Source: Sphingomonas naasensis (GTDB taxonomy: Bacteria > Pseudomonadota > Alphaproteobacteria > Sphingomonadales > Sphingomonadaceae). Taken from it: DNA of 64,000 nucleotides. Shown here one piece after another: positions 6,852-15,812 of this stretch (positions are counted from its first letter, which is position 1; each line of letters begins with the position of its first letter). The translations under genes were made by a program, and so were the position numbers. Below the pieces are notes generated by a model, which did not search any database, was not told the origin of the DNA, and was given only the letters and a program-made list of their open reading frames with translations. The DNA lies in assembly GCF_004792695.1 (NCBI RefSeq), contig NZ_SRXU01000002.1, positions 186,001 through 250,000 on the forward strand. Direction: 5' to 3'.

Positions 6852-9221
6852 TTGCCCAGCTTGTCCCATCGCACTGCCCAGTCTCTTCTCACGCGATCGA
6901 GCCTGATCGCCCTGGCGTTGGTAAACACCGCCCCCGCCTTCGCCACGCACGCGACGGAGGATGAGACTGCGAAGGCCAGGCCGGCCGAAACCGCCGCGCC
7001 TGACCCCGAGGACGATCCTGCGCGCGCGGGCACGACCGATATCGTGGTGACAGCGCAGCGGCGCGAGCAGCGTCTGCAGGAGGTGCCCACTGCCGTCACC
7101 GCGCTCAGCGCGGAGCTGTTCGCCGAAGCCGGGATCGGCCGTTCGGCAAACGAAGTGCTCAATCTCGTGCCCAACGCATCGGCGGGCACCCAGCAGCATG
7201 GCCGGCCGCGCTGGTGGATCCGCGGAGTCGGGGCCGGACAGCAGCAGCTCGATCTCGCCAACCCGGTCGGCTTCTATCTCGACGACGTCTATATCAGCAA
7301 CGCGAGCGCCACCGGCCTCCCGCTGTTCGACATCGAGCGCGTCGAGGTACTCCGCGGTCCGCAGGGCACGCTCTGGGGCAAGAACACGACGGGCGGTGCG
7401 ATCAACGTCATCTCGAAACGCCCCTCGCTGACCGACGGCGCCGACCAGAACTACGTGAAGCTCGAATATGGGAGCTACGACAACAGGATCGCCGAGACCG
7501 GCCTCGGCGTGGCAATCGTGCCCGGCCTTCTGGCGACCCGGATCTCGGCGCGCATCGACGATCGCGAGGGCCGCTTCACCAACCTGTTCACCGGCGAAAA
7601 GTCGAACGCGATCCGCGACAGCGTCGTGCGCGGACAGCTGCTGCTCGCGCCGGCCCCGGGTTTCGAGGCGCTGCTCAGCCTCCACTATCGCGACTATGCG
7701 ACCGACGGCACCTACTGGACGACCGCGAGCTATCTCCCCAGCGGCGTGTTCCGGAACGGCTATGTCCCCTCGACCGACAAGGACGAGATCAGCACCAATG
7801 CCGGCGAGTTCGGGCGGACCTCGCAATTCGGCGGCTCGCTGCATCTCGACTGGGATCTGGGCGGAGTCTCGCTGACCTCGATCACCGGCTATGAGCGGTT
7901 CAAGACCCGCGGCGCCGGCGATGGCGACTATACGCCGCTCGAGATCTCGCGCAGCTATACCCAGGCCCGCAGCCAGCAATGGACGCAGGAGCTCCGCCTC
8001 GCCTCCCCCCAGTCGGACCGGCTGAACTGGATCCTCGGCCTTTACTACTTCAACGAGAAGATCGTCTCGAACGCATGGTCGGCGACCCTGCCCGCCGGCG
8101 CGGTTCAGGCCCGGCCGGGCAGTACCGCACCCGCCGCCTACAGCCTGACCAGCTACGACCACCGGGCGGAGAGCGGCGCGGCGTTCGGCAGCGCGACCTT
8201 CGATTTCACCGAGGCCGCCAAGCTGACCGTCGGCGCGCGCTGGACGCGCGAGACAAAGACGCTCGACTTCGACCGCAGCGCCTCCCCCAACGCCGCCGCC
8301 ACCTCGTGGAGCAACTACGCCCGGTGGTGGGACAGCTATACCGGCAGCTTCGGCGGCCCGGGCACCTTCTCCGACGATCTGGAGCGGACCTGGGACGCGT
8401 TCACTTATGACGTGACACCGTCCTGGACCGTCGCCCCCGACAATCTGCTCTATTTCAAATATTCGCACGGCGTGAAATCGGGTGGATTCAATACGGCGGC
8501 GACCTTGCCGGTCGCACTGGTCGCGGTGGAGCCGGAGAATCTCGACGCCTTCGAGCTGGGCTACAAGTCGCAATGGTTCGACCGGCGTCTCACGTTCAAC
8601 GCCACCCTTTTCCACTATGATTACCGCAATGTGCAGATCAACGTCGTCGGCCCAAATCCCGGCGCGGTAGGCGGCGCGACCGTCTCGTACCTGCAGAACG
8701 CCGCCAGGGCGCACGTCAATGGCGGCGAGATCGAGCTCGAGGCGGCGCCGGTCGAGGGCCTGCGCCTGACCGGGGCGGTCGGCATCCTCGACACCAAATA
8801 TGACGAACTGCAGGTCGTGAACGGCGGCGCGGACCTGTCGGGGGCCCGCTTCGTGCGCGCGCCGCGGCTCACTCTCAACGGCAGCGCGAGCTACACCATC
8901 GCGCTGGGTGGCGAGAGTGGCAGCGTCGATCTCTCGGCCGACGCGCGCTACACCTCGCTGCAATTCTACTACATTACTCCGCAAGACACGGTGAACCGCT
9001 ATCTGCTGACCCAGCCGGGCTACACCATCGCCAATGCGCGGATCAGCTATACTTCGGCCAACCGGCGCTACACGCTCACCGCCTTCGTCAACAATCTGCT
9101 CGATACCGACTATCTCAACCACTCGCTGCCCGCCGCCAACGCGGCGCAAGGGATCACCGGCGACACCGTCGCCTGGGCCGATCCGCGCACCTATGGCGTA
9201 TCGTTCATCGCCCGCTTCTAG
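6852..9221 (+). CDS. TonB-dependent outer-membrane receptor (organosulfur island)
   Basis: A 789-residue TonB-dependent receptor. It has an N-terminal signal peptide (SLIALALVNTAPAFA), a plug domain starting around DIVVTAQRREQRLQEVPTAV with RVEVLRGPQGTLWGKNTTGG, and a beta-barrel ending in an aromatic strand (TYGVSFIARF). It would import a large or scarce substrate across the outer membrane. The start is TTG at 6852 behind GGGGGA. A consensus sigma-54 promoter directly upstream ties it to the SfnR-like regulator and the desulfurisation operons. It converges with the ABC-importer/monooxygenase operon, separated by a hairpin terminator. Substrate is unknown; an aryl or alkyl organosulfur compound is inferred from context. 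Confidence 0.92.
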   Translation: MPSLSHRTAQSLLTRSSLIALALVNTAPAFATHATEDETAKARPAETAAPDPEDDPARAGTTDIVVTAQRREQRLQEVPTAVTALSAELFAEAGIGRSANEVLNLVPNASAGTQQHGRPRWWIRGVGAGQQQLDLANPVGFYLDDVYISNASATGLPLFDIERVEVLRGPQGTLWGKNTTGGAINVISKRPSLTDGADQNYVKLEYGSYDNRIAETGLGVAIVPGLLATRISARIDDREGRFTNLFTGEKSNAIRDSVVRGQLLLAPAPGFEALLSLHYRDYATDGTYWTTASYLPSGVFRNGYVPSTDKDEISTNAGEFGRTSQFGGSLHLDWDLGGVSLTSITGYERFKTRGAGDGDYTPLEISRSYTQARSQQWTQELRLASPQSDRLNWILGLYYFNEKIVSNAWSATLPAGAVQARPGSTAPAAYSLTSYDHRAESGAAFGSATFDFTEAAKLTVGARWTRETKTLDFDRSASPNAAATSWSNYARWWDSYTGSFGGPGTFSDDLERTWDAFTYDVTPSWTVAPDNLLYFKYSHGVKSGGFNTAATLPVALVAVEPENLDAFELGYKSQWFDRRLTFNATLFHYDYRNVQINVVGPNPGAVGGATVSYLQNAARAHVNGGEIELEAAPVEGLRLTGAVGILDTKYDELQVVNGGADLSGARFVRAPRLTLNGSASYTIALGGESGSVDLSADARYTSLQFYYITPQDTVNRYLLTQPGYTIANARISYTSANRRYTLTAFVNNLLDTDYLNHSLPAANAAQGITGDTVAWADPRTYGVSFIARF

Positions 9222-9242
9222 CGCGCAGATGAACGCAGAAAA

Positions 9243-9272
9243 GGGGCGCCGGTGGAATGCCACGGGCGCCCC
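9243..9272 (-). terminator. Hairpin terminator between convergent units
   Basis: GGGGCGCC (9243-9250) pairs with GGCGCCCC (9265-9272) around a 14-base loop. On the minus strand the stem is followed by four T residues, fitting termination of the long minus-strand operon. It could also act on the plus strand after the TonB receptor. Confidence 0.65.
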
Positions 9273-9289
9273 ATTGTCGTTCCGCCGAT

Positions 9290-10447
9290 CTACTCCGCTG
9301 CCTGAAGCAGCACGCGCGCCTTGTGGCCGAGCAAGGGCAGTACCTCCTCGCCGATGCGGTAGGCTTCCTCGAGGTGCGGCGTGCCCGCGAGAATGAAGGC
9401 GTCGGTGCCGCGCGCGATCAGCTCGTCGAGCCGCGCGGCGCATTGCGCGTAGCTGCCGACGATCCCGAGCGCCGGCCCGCCCCGCAAAAGGCTGAACCCG
9501 CCCCACAGATTGGGGGCGACGATCAAATCCTCATAGCGCGTTGCCTCGCTGGGCCTGAGCGCCTGTTGCCGGGCCGCACCCACCGAATCCGTGGGACCGC
9601 CGCGCGCCTGCTGGCGGCGCTCCGGGCCAAGGCTCTCGAAGCCGGCGCGGACTTCCGCCCAGGCCTCCTCCTCGGTCGGCCGCGCGACGAGATCGACGCG
9701 CACCGCGCATTTCTGTTCACCGCCGAGCGCCGCGGTGCGCTCCTTCACCCGCCTGAACTTGTCGGCGAGCTGGTCGAACGGCTCGAGCCACGAAAGATAA
9801 TAATCCGCGTGCCGCGCAGCGGATTCCAGCGCCGCATCCGAGGAGCCCGAGAACCAGATCTCCGGTATCTCCTCGCGCGCCAGCAAGGATGACAGGCCAC
9901 CGTCGCGTACCTGGTAGAAGCGGCCGTCATAGGAGAAACGATCGCCACCCCACACGCCCTTGAACACATCGAGGAACTCGGTGGTGCGCCCATAGCGGTC
10001 GTCATGGCTGAAGCCGTCGCCCCACCAGAGCTGCGAAGGCCCGCCGCCACCGGTGATGATGTTGAACACGGTGCGGCCACCCGTCGCGCGCTGCAGGCTG
10101 GCCGACATGCGTGCAGCGTGGACCGGATTGAGGAATCCCGGCTGGAACGCAATCATGAAGCGAAACGCCCTGGTCTCTCGCGCGAGCAACGGCGAGATCA
10201 CCCAGGGGTCGTCGGTATTGGGGAAGGACGGGATCAGGCCGCCGAGGAAGCCGACGCTCTCGGCCGCCTTCGCGATCGCAGCCAGGTGATCGATATAGCG
10301 AAAGCCGTCATCCTCGCCGTTGCGGTCGAGCCCCGGTGCGACGTTGCGTGGGCCGATCGGCGACCAGTCGCCGCGGTCATAGGCGGTATCGCGCAGGCTG
10401 CCGTGACAGCCATGGCTGGGCAGGCGCCAATAGAAATCGATGGTCAT
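9290..10447 (-). CDS. LLM-class FMN-dependent monooxygenase, SsuD-like
   Basis: 385 residues, the length of alkanesulfonate monooxygenase SsuD, with matching order of motifs: TIDFYWRLPSHG at the N-terminus, GRTVFNIITGGGG, EIWFSGSSDAALE, an APNLWGGFSLLRGG segment and GTPHLEEAYRIGEEVLPLL near the end. Such enzymes use reduced FMN and oxygen to cleave C-S bonds. Several residues assigned to the SsuD active site differ: the Cys54 position reads FPNTDDPW, the Arg-x-His pair reads RVD, and the Tyr331 region reads ARLDELIARG. The substrate is therefore probably not a simple alkanesulfonate. It is the last gene of a seven-gene operon starting at the SBP gene. Confidence 0.88.
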   Translation of the reverse strand: MTIDFYWRLPSHGCHGSLRDTAYDRGDWSPIGPRNVAPGLDRNGEDDGFRYIDHLAAIAKAAESVGFLGGLIPSFPNTDDPWVISPLLARETRAFRFMIAFQPGFLNPVHAARMSASLQRATGGRTVFNIITGGGGPSQLWWGDGFSHDDRYGRTTEFLDVFKGVWGGDRFSYDGRFYQVRDGGLSSLLAREEIPEIWFSGSSDAALESAARHADYYLSWLEPFDQLADKFRRVKERTAALGGEQKCAVRVDLVARPTEEEAWAEVRAGFESLGPERRQQARGGPTDSVGAARQQALRPSEATRYEDLIVAPNLWGGFSLLRGGPALGIVGSYAQCAARLDELIARGTDAFILAGTPHLEEAYRIGEEVLPLLGHKARVLLQAAE

Positions 10448-10456
10448 GCGAGCACC

Positions 10457-11413
10457 TCAGGCGGTCGCCGCCACGCGCTCGGTCAGCGCGCGGAAGCGGG
10501 GAAGCACATGCTGGCCGATGCGATACGCCTCTTCGAGCGAGGACGGCGCAGCCAGGACGAAATGGCGGAAGCCCGATGCAGCGCTCTCCGCCAGCCGTTC
10601 CGCGACCTCGGCATAGCTGCCGGCGATCGCCGTGTCGGGGAGGCCGGCACGCGCGGCGTCGCGGCGTGCGTCCCCGGCGTCCTCGCGCGCCAATACCGGC
10701 TGGACAAGCCCGAGCTCGATCGAACGCCCCTCCCGCAACGCGAGCCCGTCGAGCGTCCCGGCGAGGCCACCAAGCCTGGACAGGGGCGCGGCGGCGAACA
10801 AATGCACATCCGCCGCGCGCGCCGACAGCGCCAGCGCCTCCTCACTCTCGCCCTGCAGGAACACCTTGGGGAAGGCGACGCGATTGAGCGGCTCGTGGAA
10901 GCCGCCGCCCTCCACCTCGAAATGCGCGCCGGCGAAGCTGAACGGCCGCTCGGCATGAACGCCGCGCGCAACCGTCAGGAATTCCTCGACCCGCGCGTGC
11001 ACTTGCTCTTCGGGGACATGGTCGCCGTCGCGGGCGCGCTCCGCCGCCTCGCCGGCGTCCGCAATCGCCCAGCCCAGCCGCTCGTGCGTCTGGCGCTGGA
11101 AGCTCACCGCCTGCTTGGCGGCATAGACCGCCGAGCCCGCCGAAGCCGGGAACTCGGGGATCAGCGAGAGCCGCGGCGCCTCGCGCGCGATCGCCGCGAC
11201 GACGATATTGCTGTCATCCGATTGCGGGCGGTGCGGCACGAACAGGCCGTCAAACGCAGTCTGCGCCGCGGCCTGCGCGACCTGCGCATAATAATCGTAG
11301 CGGTTGAGGGTGGAGGGACGGACATCGCGGAACAGCCCCGATTGCCGCGCGCCGGGCTCCGAGCGCGCCGCATCCTCCGCGACGTCGAGCTGCCAATAAA
11401 CCCGGATCGTCAT
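10457..11413 (-). CDS. LLM-class flavin-dependent monooxygenase (short form)
   Basis: 318 residues, with luciferase-like features: TIRVYWQLDVAEDA at the start, FDGLFVPHRPQSDDSNIVVAAIARE, and a C-terminal GFRHFVLAAPSSLEEAYRIGQHVLP that parallels the neighbouring SsuD-like enzyme. It is about 65 residues shorter than SsuD. It overlaps the upstream nitroreductase gene by four bases and lies ten bases before the next LLM gene, so the three are one translational block. Two different flavin monooxygenases in one operon suggest sequential oxidation steps or two related substrates (inference). Confidence 0.85.
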   Translation of the reverse strand: MTIRVYWQLDVAEDAARSEPGARQSGLFRDVRPSTLNRYDYYAQVAQAAAQTAFDGLFVPHRPQSDDSNIVVAAIAREAPRLSLIPEFPASAGSAVYAAKQAVSFQRQTHERLGWAIADAGEAAERARDGDHVPEEQVHARVEEFLTVARGVHAERPFSFAGAHFEVEGGGFHEPLNRVAFPKVFLQGESEEALALSARAADVHLFAAAPLSRLGGLAGTLDGLALREGRSIELGLVQPVLAREDAGDARRDAARAGLPDTAIAGSYAEVAERLAESAASGFRHFVLAAPSSLEEAYRIGQHVLPRFRALTERVAATA

Positions 11414-12018
11414 GCCGCATTCCTTTCGCCGGCAAAGGCGGGTTCGCCGAGCCGCCCCGCGAACACCGTCTCCGCGATCGGTCGTCGCGCGCTGGGGCTC
11501 TCGCCCGCATGGAAATCCGCGTGCAGCGTGTCGAGCGCCCCTTGCCGGCCCAGGGCCACGATCGTCTCGATCGCGAACGTGTCGGGGATCTCCAGCCGCT
11601 CGCGTGCTGCGTCACGATCGAAGCCGCCGATGCCGTGCGTATGCCAGCCGAGCAGCAGTGCCTGATGCGCGAAATTGGTCCATGCCGCGCCGGCATCGAA
11701 GCTGTGCGAGACATTCTCGACGATCGCGCCGCGCCGCTCGAGCGTCAGCTCGGACAGCACGACAATCAGTGCGGAGGCGTGCGACGCCCACAACGCATTG
11801 CGTGGCGCGAGCAGCGACACGTAGCTCTCCCAATGCGCATCGCCCTGCCGCGCGATCAGGAAACGCCATGGCTGCGCGTTCGAGGCGGAGGGCGCCCAGC
11901 GCGCCGCCTCGAAAGCGCTCGCCAGCACGGCATCGGGAACCGGCTCGCCGGTAAAGCTGCGTGGCGACCAGCGATCGACGAACAAAGGCTCGACGGGATG
12001 ATCGGGGGTCCGGGCCAT
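11410..12018 (-). CDS. Nitroreductase-family FMN enzyme, candidate flavin reductase
   Basis: A 202-residue nitroreductase fold: DRWSPRSFTGEPVP at the N-terminus with the FMN-phosphate-binding RSF pattern, EAARWAPSASNAQPWRFL, and a C-terminal IETIVALGRQG. Family members bind FMN and use NAD(P)H. No separate SsuE-like or DszD-like reductase is encoded in the island, while three reduced-flavin-dependent LLM monooxygenases are. Supplying FMNH2 to them is therefore a reasonable role, but it is inference. It overlaps the ATPase gene upstream and the LLM gene downstream. Confidence 0.86.
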   Translation of the reverse strand: MARTPDHPVEPLFVDRWSPRSFTGEPVPDAVLASAFEAARWAPSASNAQPWRFLIARQGDAHWESYVSLLAPRNALWASHASALIVVLSELTLERRGAIVENVSHSFDAGAAWTNFAHQALLLGWHTHGIGGFDRDAARERLEIPDTFAIETIVALGRQGALDTLHADFHAGESPSARRPIAETVFAGRLGEPAFAGERNAA

Positions 12019-12860
12019 CAGCGCGCCTCCCGGCCGGGAAGATGGACGAGATTCGAGGGCCCGCCCGGCGCCGCGGTCAGCTCGGCGAGGATCTCGTCCT
12101 TCAACCGATGCAGCAGCGCGGCGCGGTCGCGCGGGTGCGGCAGATCGACTTCGACGATTCGGCGAATACGGCCCGGCTCTGGCGCCATCACCACTACCCG
12201 GTCGCCAAGATACAGCGCCTCCTCGACGTCGTGCGTAACCATCAGCATGGTCGAGCGCTGCGCCATCCAGATGCGCTGGAGCTCGGTCTGGACGCGCACC
12301 CGCGTCAGCGCATCGAGTGCGCCGAGCGGCTCGTCGAGCAGCAGCAGCTTGGGCTCCGTGACCAGCGCGCGGGCGATCGCGGCGCGCTGGGCCATGCCGC
12401 CCGAAAGCTGGTGCGGATAGGCCTGCTCGAACCCGGTGAGATTCACCAGCGCGATATGCTCGGCGACGATCTGCGCGCGGCGCGCGGCAGGGACATCGGT
12501 GTTGCGCAAGGCGAGTTCGATGTTCTGCGCGAGTGTCATCCAGGGAAAGAGCCGATGATCCTGGAAGACGATGCCGCGATCGAGGCTGGTGGTCGACACC
12601 CGCTCGCCGTCGAGACGGATCTCGCCGCGATAATCGTCGTCCAGCCCGACGATCAGCCGCAACAGGGTGGACTTGCCGCAGCCCGATGCGCCGACGATGC
12701 TGACGAACTCGCCGGGGCGGATATCGAGGTTGATGCCTTCGAGCACGGTGCGTGGCGCTCCGCCGATGGTGAAGCTCTTGTGCAGGTCGCGGATCGCGAG
12801 CGCCCCGCCGGCCGCGGCAGCACCGCCCGGCACCGGTCTCGCAAGCACTTCGTGGATCAT
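12018..12860 (-). CDS. ABC importer ATPase, SsuB/TauB-like
   Basis: 280 residues. The ATG at 12860 is used because the open frame upstream belongs to the permease region. Nucleotide-binding motifs are complete: Walker A GASGCGKST (about residue 58), Q-loop FQDHRLFPW, signature LSGGMAQR, Walker B LLLLDEPLG with catalytic Glu, and H-loop VTHDVEEAL. The sequence class is that of nitrate/sulfonate/taurine importers. It energises the two permeases encoded just downstream in coordinates (upstream in transcription). Confidence 0.93.
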   Translation of the reverse strand: MIHEVLARPVPGGAAAAGGALAIRDLHKSFTIGGAPRTVLEGINLDIRPGEFVSIVGASGCGKSTLLRLIVGLDDDYRGEIRLDGERVSTTSLDRGIVFQDHRLFPWMTLAQNIELALRNTDVPAARRAQIVAEHIALVNLTGFEQAYPHQLSGGMAQRAAIARALVTEPKLLLLDEPLGALDALTRVRVQTELQRIWMAQRSTMLMVTHDVEEALYLGDRVVVMAPEPGRIRRIVEVDLPHPRDRAALLHRLKDEILAELTAAPGGPSNLVHLPGREAR

Positions 12861-12871
12861 GATACTCTCCT

Positions 12872-13651
12872 TCAGCGAAGCGGCGCCTGCCAGCGCAGCA
12901 GATGCTGGCGGAGGCGCAGGAACAACTGGTTGATGGTGAACCCGAGCGCGGCGGTGACGAGGATCGCGACGAGGATGATGTCGAGCCGCTGCTGCATCTG
13001 GGCGAGCTGCATCGTCACCCCCAGCCCGCCGCCGACGCCGAGCAGGATCTCGCTGGCGATCGAGGCAATCCACGCGAAGGCGAGCCCCTGGGTCAGTCCG
13101 GTGAGGATCAACGGCATCGCCCCGGGCAGCAGGATCAGCCGGAAGCGCTGCCACGGCGTGAAGCCATAGACCTGCCCGACCTCGAGGAAGCGCCGCTCGA
13201 CGCCGGCGACGCCTTCGTAACTGTTGAGGAGGGTCGGAAAGAAGGCGGAAAGGCTGACGACGATCAGCTCCGTCCCCTGCCCCGTGCCGACCCACAGCCC
13301 GAGCAGCGGCAGCCAGCCCATCAGCGGCACTTGCCGGATCGCCTGGAGCAGCGGGTTGAGCAGGCGATCGAGCGGGCGCCAGATCGCCATCGCAACGCCG
13401 AGCGCGATACCCAGCGCTCCGCCGATCGCGAGCCCGGAGAGGCTGCGGGACAGCGTGGCCGCCATGTCGGAGAACAGGCTGCCCTGCACCGCCAGCTCGA
13501 CAAAGGCGGCGCCGACCGACTCGAGCGGCGCGAAGGCGAGCGCATGCGCGCCGCCCGACAGCGCCTGCACTTGCCACCAGATCAGGAACAGCGCCGGCGC
13601 GACCAGCCCGATGACTGCGCGGACCCAGCCGCGTGCGAGCAGCGCCTTCAC
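12872..13651 (-). CDS. ABC importer permease, SsuC/TauC-like
   Basis: 259 residues with about six membrane helices. The conserved cytoplasmic loop that contacts the ATPase is visible as EVGQVYGFTPWQRFRLILLPGAMPLILTG. It overlaps the first permease gene by four bases. Two permease genes in tandem imply a heterodimeric channel, whereas SsuC and TauC usually form homodimers. Confidence 0.91.
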   Translation of the reverse strand: MKALLARGWVRAVIGLVAPALFLIWWQVQALSGGAHALAFAPLESVGAAFVELAVQGSLFSDMAATLSRSLSGLAIGGALGIALGVAMAIWRPLDRLLNPLLQAIRQVPLMGWLPLLGLWVGTGQGTELIVVSLSAFFPTLLNSYEGVAGVERRFLEVGQVYGFTPWQRFRLILLPGAMPLILTGLTQGLAFAWIASIASEILLGVGGGLGVTMQLAQMQQRLDIILVAILVTAALGFTINQLFLRLRQHLLRWQAPLR

Positions 13652-14439
13652 GCCGTCCTCCAGCGCGACGCCCTGCGCTCGACCGCCTTGGCGCCGCGAT
13701 CGAGCAGGAAGCCGATCACGCCGCTCACCACCACGCCGGCAAGCACCACGTCGATGCGGAACATCTGACGGCCCATCTCCATCATCTGGCCGATGCCACT
13801 GTCCGCCGCGAGCAGCTCCGCTGCGATCAGCACCACCCAGGCGCGGGTCAGCGCGACGCGCAGGCCAGTGACGACCGCGGGCAGGGTCGCGGGAACAAGG
13901 ATCCGCAAGACCAGATCAGGAAGCCGGGTACGATAGACCCGCGCCACTTCGAGCCACGCCCCGGGTACGCCGCGGACGCCGTCGAATGCGGCAAGTGCCA
14001 CCGGGAAGAAGGCCGCGAGGACGACGATCGCGACCTTGAACTGCTCGTCGATGCCGAGAAAGATGACCAGCATCGGCACAAATGCGATGACCGGCACTTG
14101 CCACACCGCAAAGAAGAACGGCGCAAGCGCCGCTTCGGCCAGCCGGGACAGCGCGATCGCCGCGCCGAAAGCGAGCCCGGCAAGCGCGCCGATCGTGAAG
14201 CCCAGCGCCAGCCGCGCCATGCTCTCGCCGACATGGCGTTGAAGCTCGCCGGTTTCCGCCAGCTGCGACAAGGTCCGTCCGACTTCGCTTGGGGGGACCA
14301 GCACTTGCGGCGGAAACACGCCGCTCAGGCAGAGGAGCTGCCACAAGGCGAGCAGGACGACCGGCGCGAGGAGCGACGCCAGCGGCGACTGCCGTCGCGG
14401 CGCCGGTGCGGCCGGGGCGCGAAGCGCGGTACTCGCCAT
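13648..14439 (-). CDS. ABC importer permease, second SsuC-like subunit
   Basis: 263 residues with an N-terminal helix (SLLAPVVLLALWQLLCLSGV) and further membrane spans. The ATPase-coupling loop appears as EVARVYRTRLPDLVLRILVPATLPAVVTG. It starts within one base of the stop of the substrate-binding protein and overlaps the second permease, so stoichiometric synthesis is likely. It is paralogous to the neighbouring permease but clearly diverged. Confidence 0.91.
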   Translation of the reverse strand: MASTALRAPAAPAPRRQSPLASLLAPVVLLALWQLLCLSGVFPPQVLVPPSEVGRTLSQLAETGELQRHVGESMARLALGFTIGALAGLAFGAAIALSRLAEAALAPFFFAVWQVPVIAFVPMLVIFLGIDEQFKVAIVVLAAFFPVALAAFDGVRGVPGAWLEVARVYRTRLPDLVLRILVPATLPAVVTGLRVALTRAWVVLIAAELLAADSGIGQMMEMGRQMFRIDVVLAGVVVSGVIGFLLDRGAKAVERRASRWRTA

Positions 14440-15566
14440 CAGGACGCCCCGGGCACGGCAAGCTGTGCCTGCGTCTGCGGCGGTGCGACCGGGCTCCAGA
14501 AGCCCTCGAGCTTCGCGTCCCGCAGGGCCGGGCCGACGAAGCGCCGGTCGATCAGCTTGTCGACATCGACCTTGTTGCGCACCAGCCCGCGCGCGAAGGC
14601 ATAGTCGGCAACCGAACGGTAATGGTCGATCAACTCCCTGGTGTAGGTCGGCGAGAAGCGCTCACGCCAGGGAATGCCGTCATTCGCGTAATCGCGCGCG
14701 ATGATCTCGACCGGCATCGATCCACGCGCCGAATCGCGGATCACCCGGTCTCGATTGGCATCCTGCGCCGACCACGCGGCGGCGCGGACATAGGCATTTA
14801 CCACCAGCTGGGTGAGTTCGGGATGGTCGTCGACGAAATCGCCGCGCCCGAACAATTCGGCGCGCATCCGCCAGTCGGCCGGGCCCTGCTTGGTCGACCA
14901 GATCACCCGGCCCGCGCCCTTCTGTTCGAGCAGCAACCCGTCGGAGAGCAGAAAGGCGGCGTCGATGTTGCCCGAAGCGAGCGCCGCCGGAGTCGCCGCC
15001 GGATTGATGTTGACGATCTTGAAGTCGCTTTGCCTGAGCCCGTTGGCGTCGAGCAGCTTGGAGAAAGGCAATTCCCACGGACGCCCGCGATGGAGCGCGA
15101 TGCGCTTTCCCTTCAGATCGGCGATGTTGTTGGCGGCGAGGCCGTTGCGGACGACCAGATAGCTGTGCAGCCCCTGCCCCATCGGTGCGACGAGCCTGAG
15201 CGGGACGCCACCCGAGACAGCGATGATCGCCGGAAAGTCGCCATAGGCCGCGAAGTCGACCCGCTTGCCCGAAAAACCTTCGTTGATCAGCGGCGCGCCG
15301 ACGGCCGTGGGTACCGGGGTCAGCGCCAGCGCGATTCCGCGCTTCGCCAGCTCCTGTTTGAGCCACCCATCGCGGATGACCACGCCGGTCAGGCCGTTAT
15401 ACACCTGCCTGCCCTCGAACGGGTAGGCGATGCCGGCGATCGTGAGGGTCTTCGGCGTCGCACCGCTGTCTCCGCGGAACTGGAAAGCCGCCAGCGCGAC
15501 CGCGGCAACCAGCACCACCGCGCCGATTGCCCAGGACTTGATCGATTTGGGTTTCTGGATCGCCAC
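14439..15566 (-). CDS. ABC importer substrate-binding protein, SsuA/TauA-like
   Basis: 375 residues. GTG at 15566 is preferred to the upstream ATG because AAGGAG lies nine bases before it and the sigma-54 promoter is only about 30 bp upstream. One N-terminal hydrophobic helix (IGAVVLVAAVALAAF) acts as an uncleaved anchor or signal. The fold is that of sulfonate/nitrate-binding proteins: YNGLTGVVIRDGWLKQELAKRG, DFAAYGDFPAIIAVSGGVPLRLV, and IADLKGKRIALHRGRPWE. It is the first gene of the seven-gene operon. The ligand is unknown. Confidence 0.9.
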   Translation of the reverse strand: MAIQKPKSIKSWAIGAVVLVAAVALAAFQFRGDSGATPKTLTIAGIAYPFEGRQVYNGLTGVVIRDGWLKQELAKRGIALALTPVPTAVGAPLINEGFSGKRVDFAAYGDFPAIIAVSGGVPLRLVAPMGQGLHSYLVVRNGLAANNIADLKGKRIALHRGRPWELPFSKLLDANGLRQSDFKIVNINPAATPAALASGNIDAAFLLSDGLLLEQKGAGRVIWSTKQGPADWRMRAELFGRGDFVDDHPELTQLVVNAYVRAAAWSAQDANRDRVIRDSARGSMPVEIIARDYANDGIPWRERFSPTYTRELIDHYRSVADYAFARGLVRNKVDVDKLIDRRFVGPALRDAKLEGFWSPVAPPQTQAQLAVPGAS

Positions 15567-15595
15567 GCTACGATACTCCTTTTCCCGGGGATCGA

Positions 15596-15611
15596 TGCAC
15601 TTCACGTGCCA
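15596..15611 (-). promoter_or_regulatory. Sigma-54 promoter of the ABC importer/monooxygenase operon
   Basis: Read on the minus strand: TGGCACG-TGAA-GTGCA. The -24 element is perfect; the -12 element differs by one base from TTGCA but keeps the critical GC. It lies about 30 bp before the GTG start of the substrate-binding protein. Confidence 0.7.
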
Positions 15612-15753
15612 AGCGGCGCGCCGCAGAGGCGCTGGCGTGGCGCACCGGTTTCAGGCAGCGCGACTGCGCAATTCGGAGCAATCCCGCGCCCGCCGCTGCG
15701 CGAAATGCAGCGGTTCGCGCGCCATCCCGGCGCCTGCGGCTTGCCGAAGATAT

Positions 15754-15769
15754 TGGCATGCGGTTTGCT
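15754..15769 (+). promoter_or_regulatory. Sigma-54 promoter of the first DszB-like gene
   Basis: TGGCATG-CGGT-TTGCT, one mismatch from consensus in the -24 element. It lies 44 bp before the ATG at 15813 and is divergent from the importer promoter at 15596-15611, leaving about 140 bp in between for activator sites. Confidence 0.8.
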
Positions 15770-15812
15770 GCGCCCGCGCTTCAGGATTGCCGGATATCGG
15801 AGAAGGAAGAGA

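Noticed and set aside
6375..9506. 1043-codon open frame on the minus strand
   Set aside because: It is antisense to the TonB receptor and arises from high GC third-position bias; its translation is Arg/Gly/Ala-rich with no family features.
14289..15812. Long N-terminal extension of the first DszB-like gene
   Set aside because: It is antisense to the permease and substrate-binding genes and lies upstream of the sigma-54 promoter; the real start is 15813.
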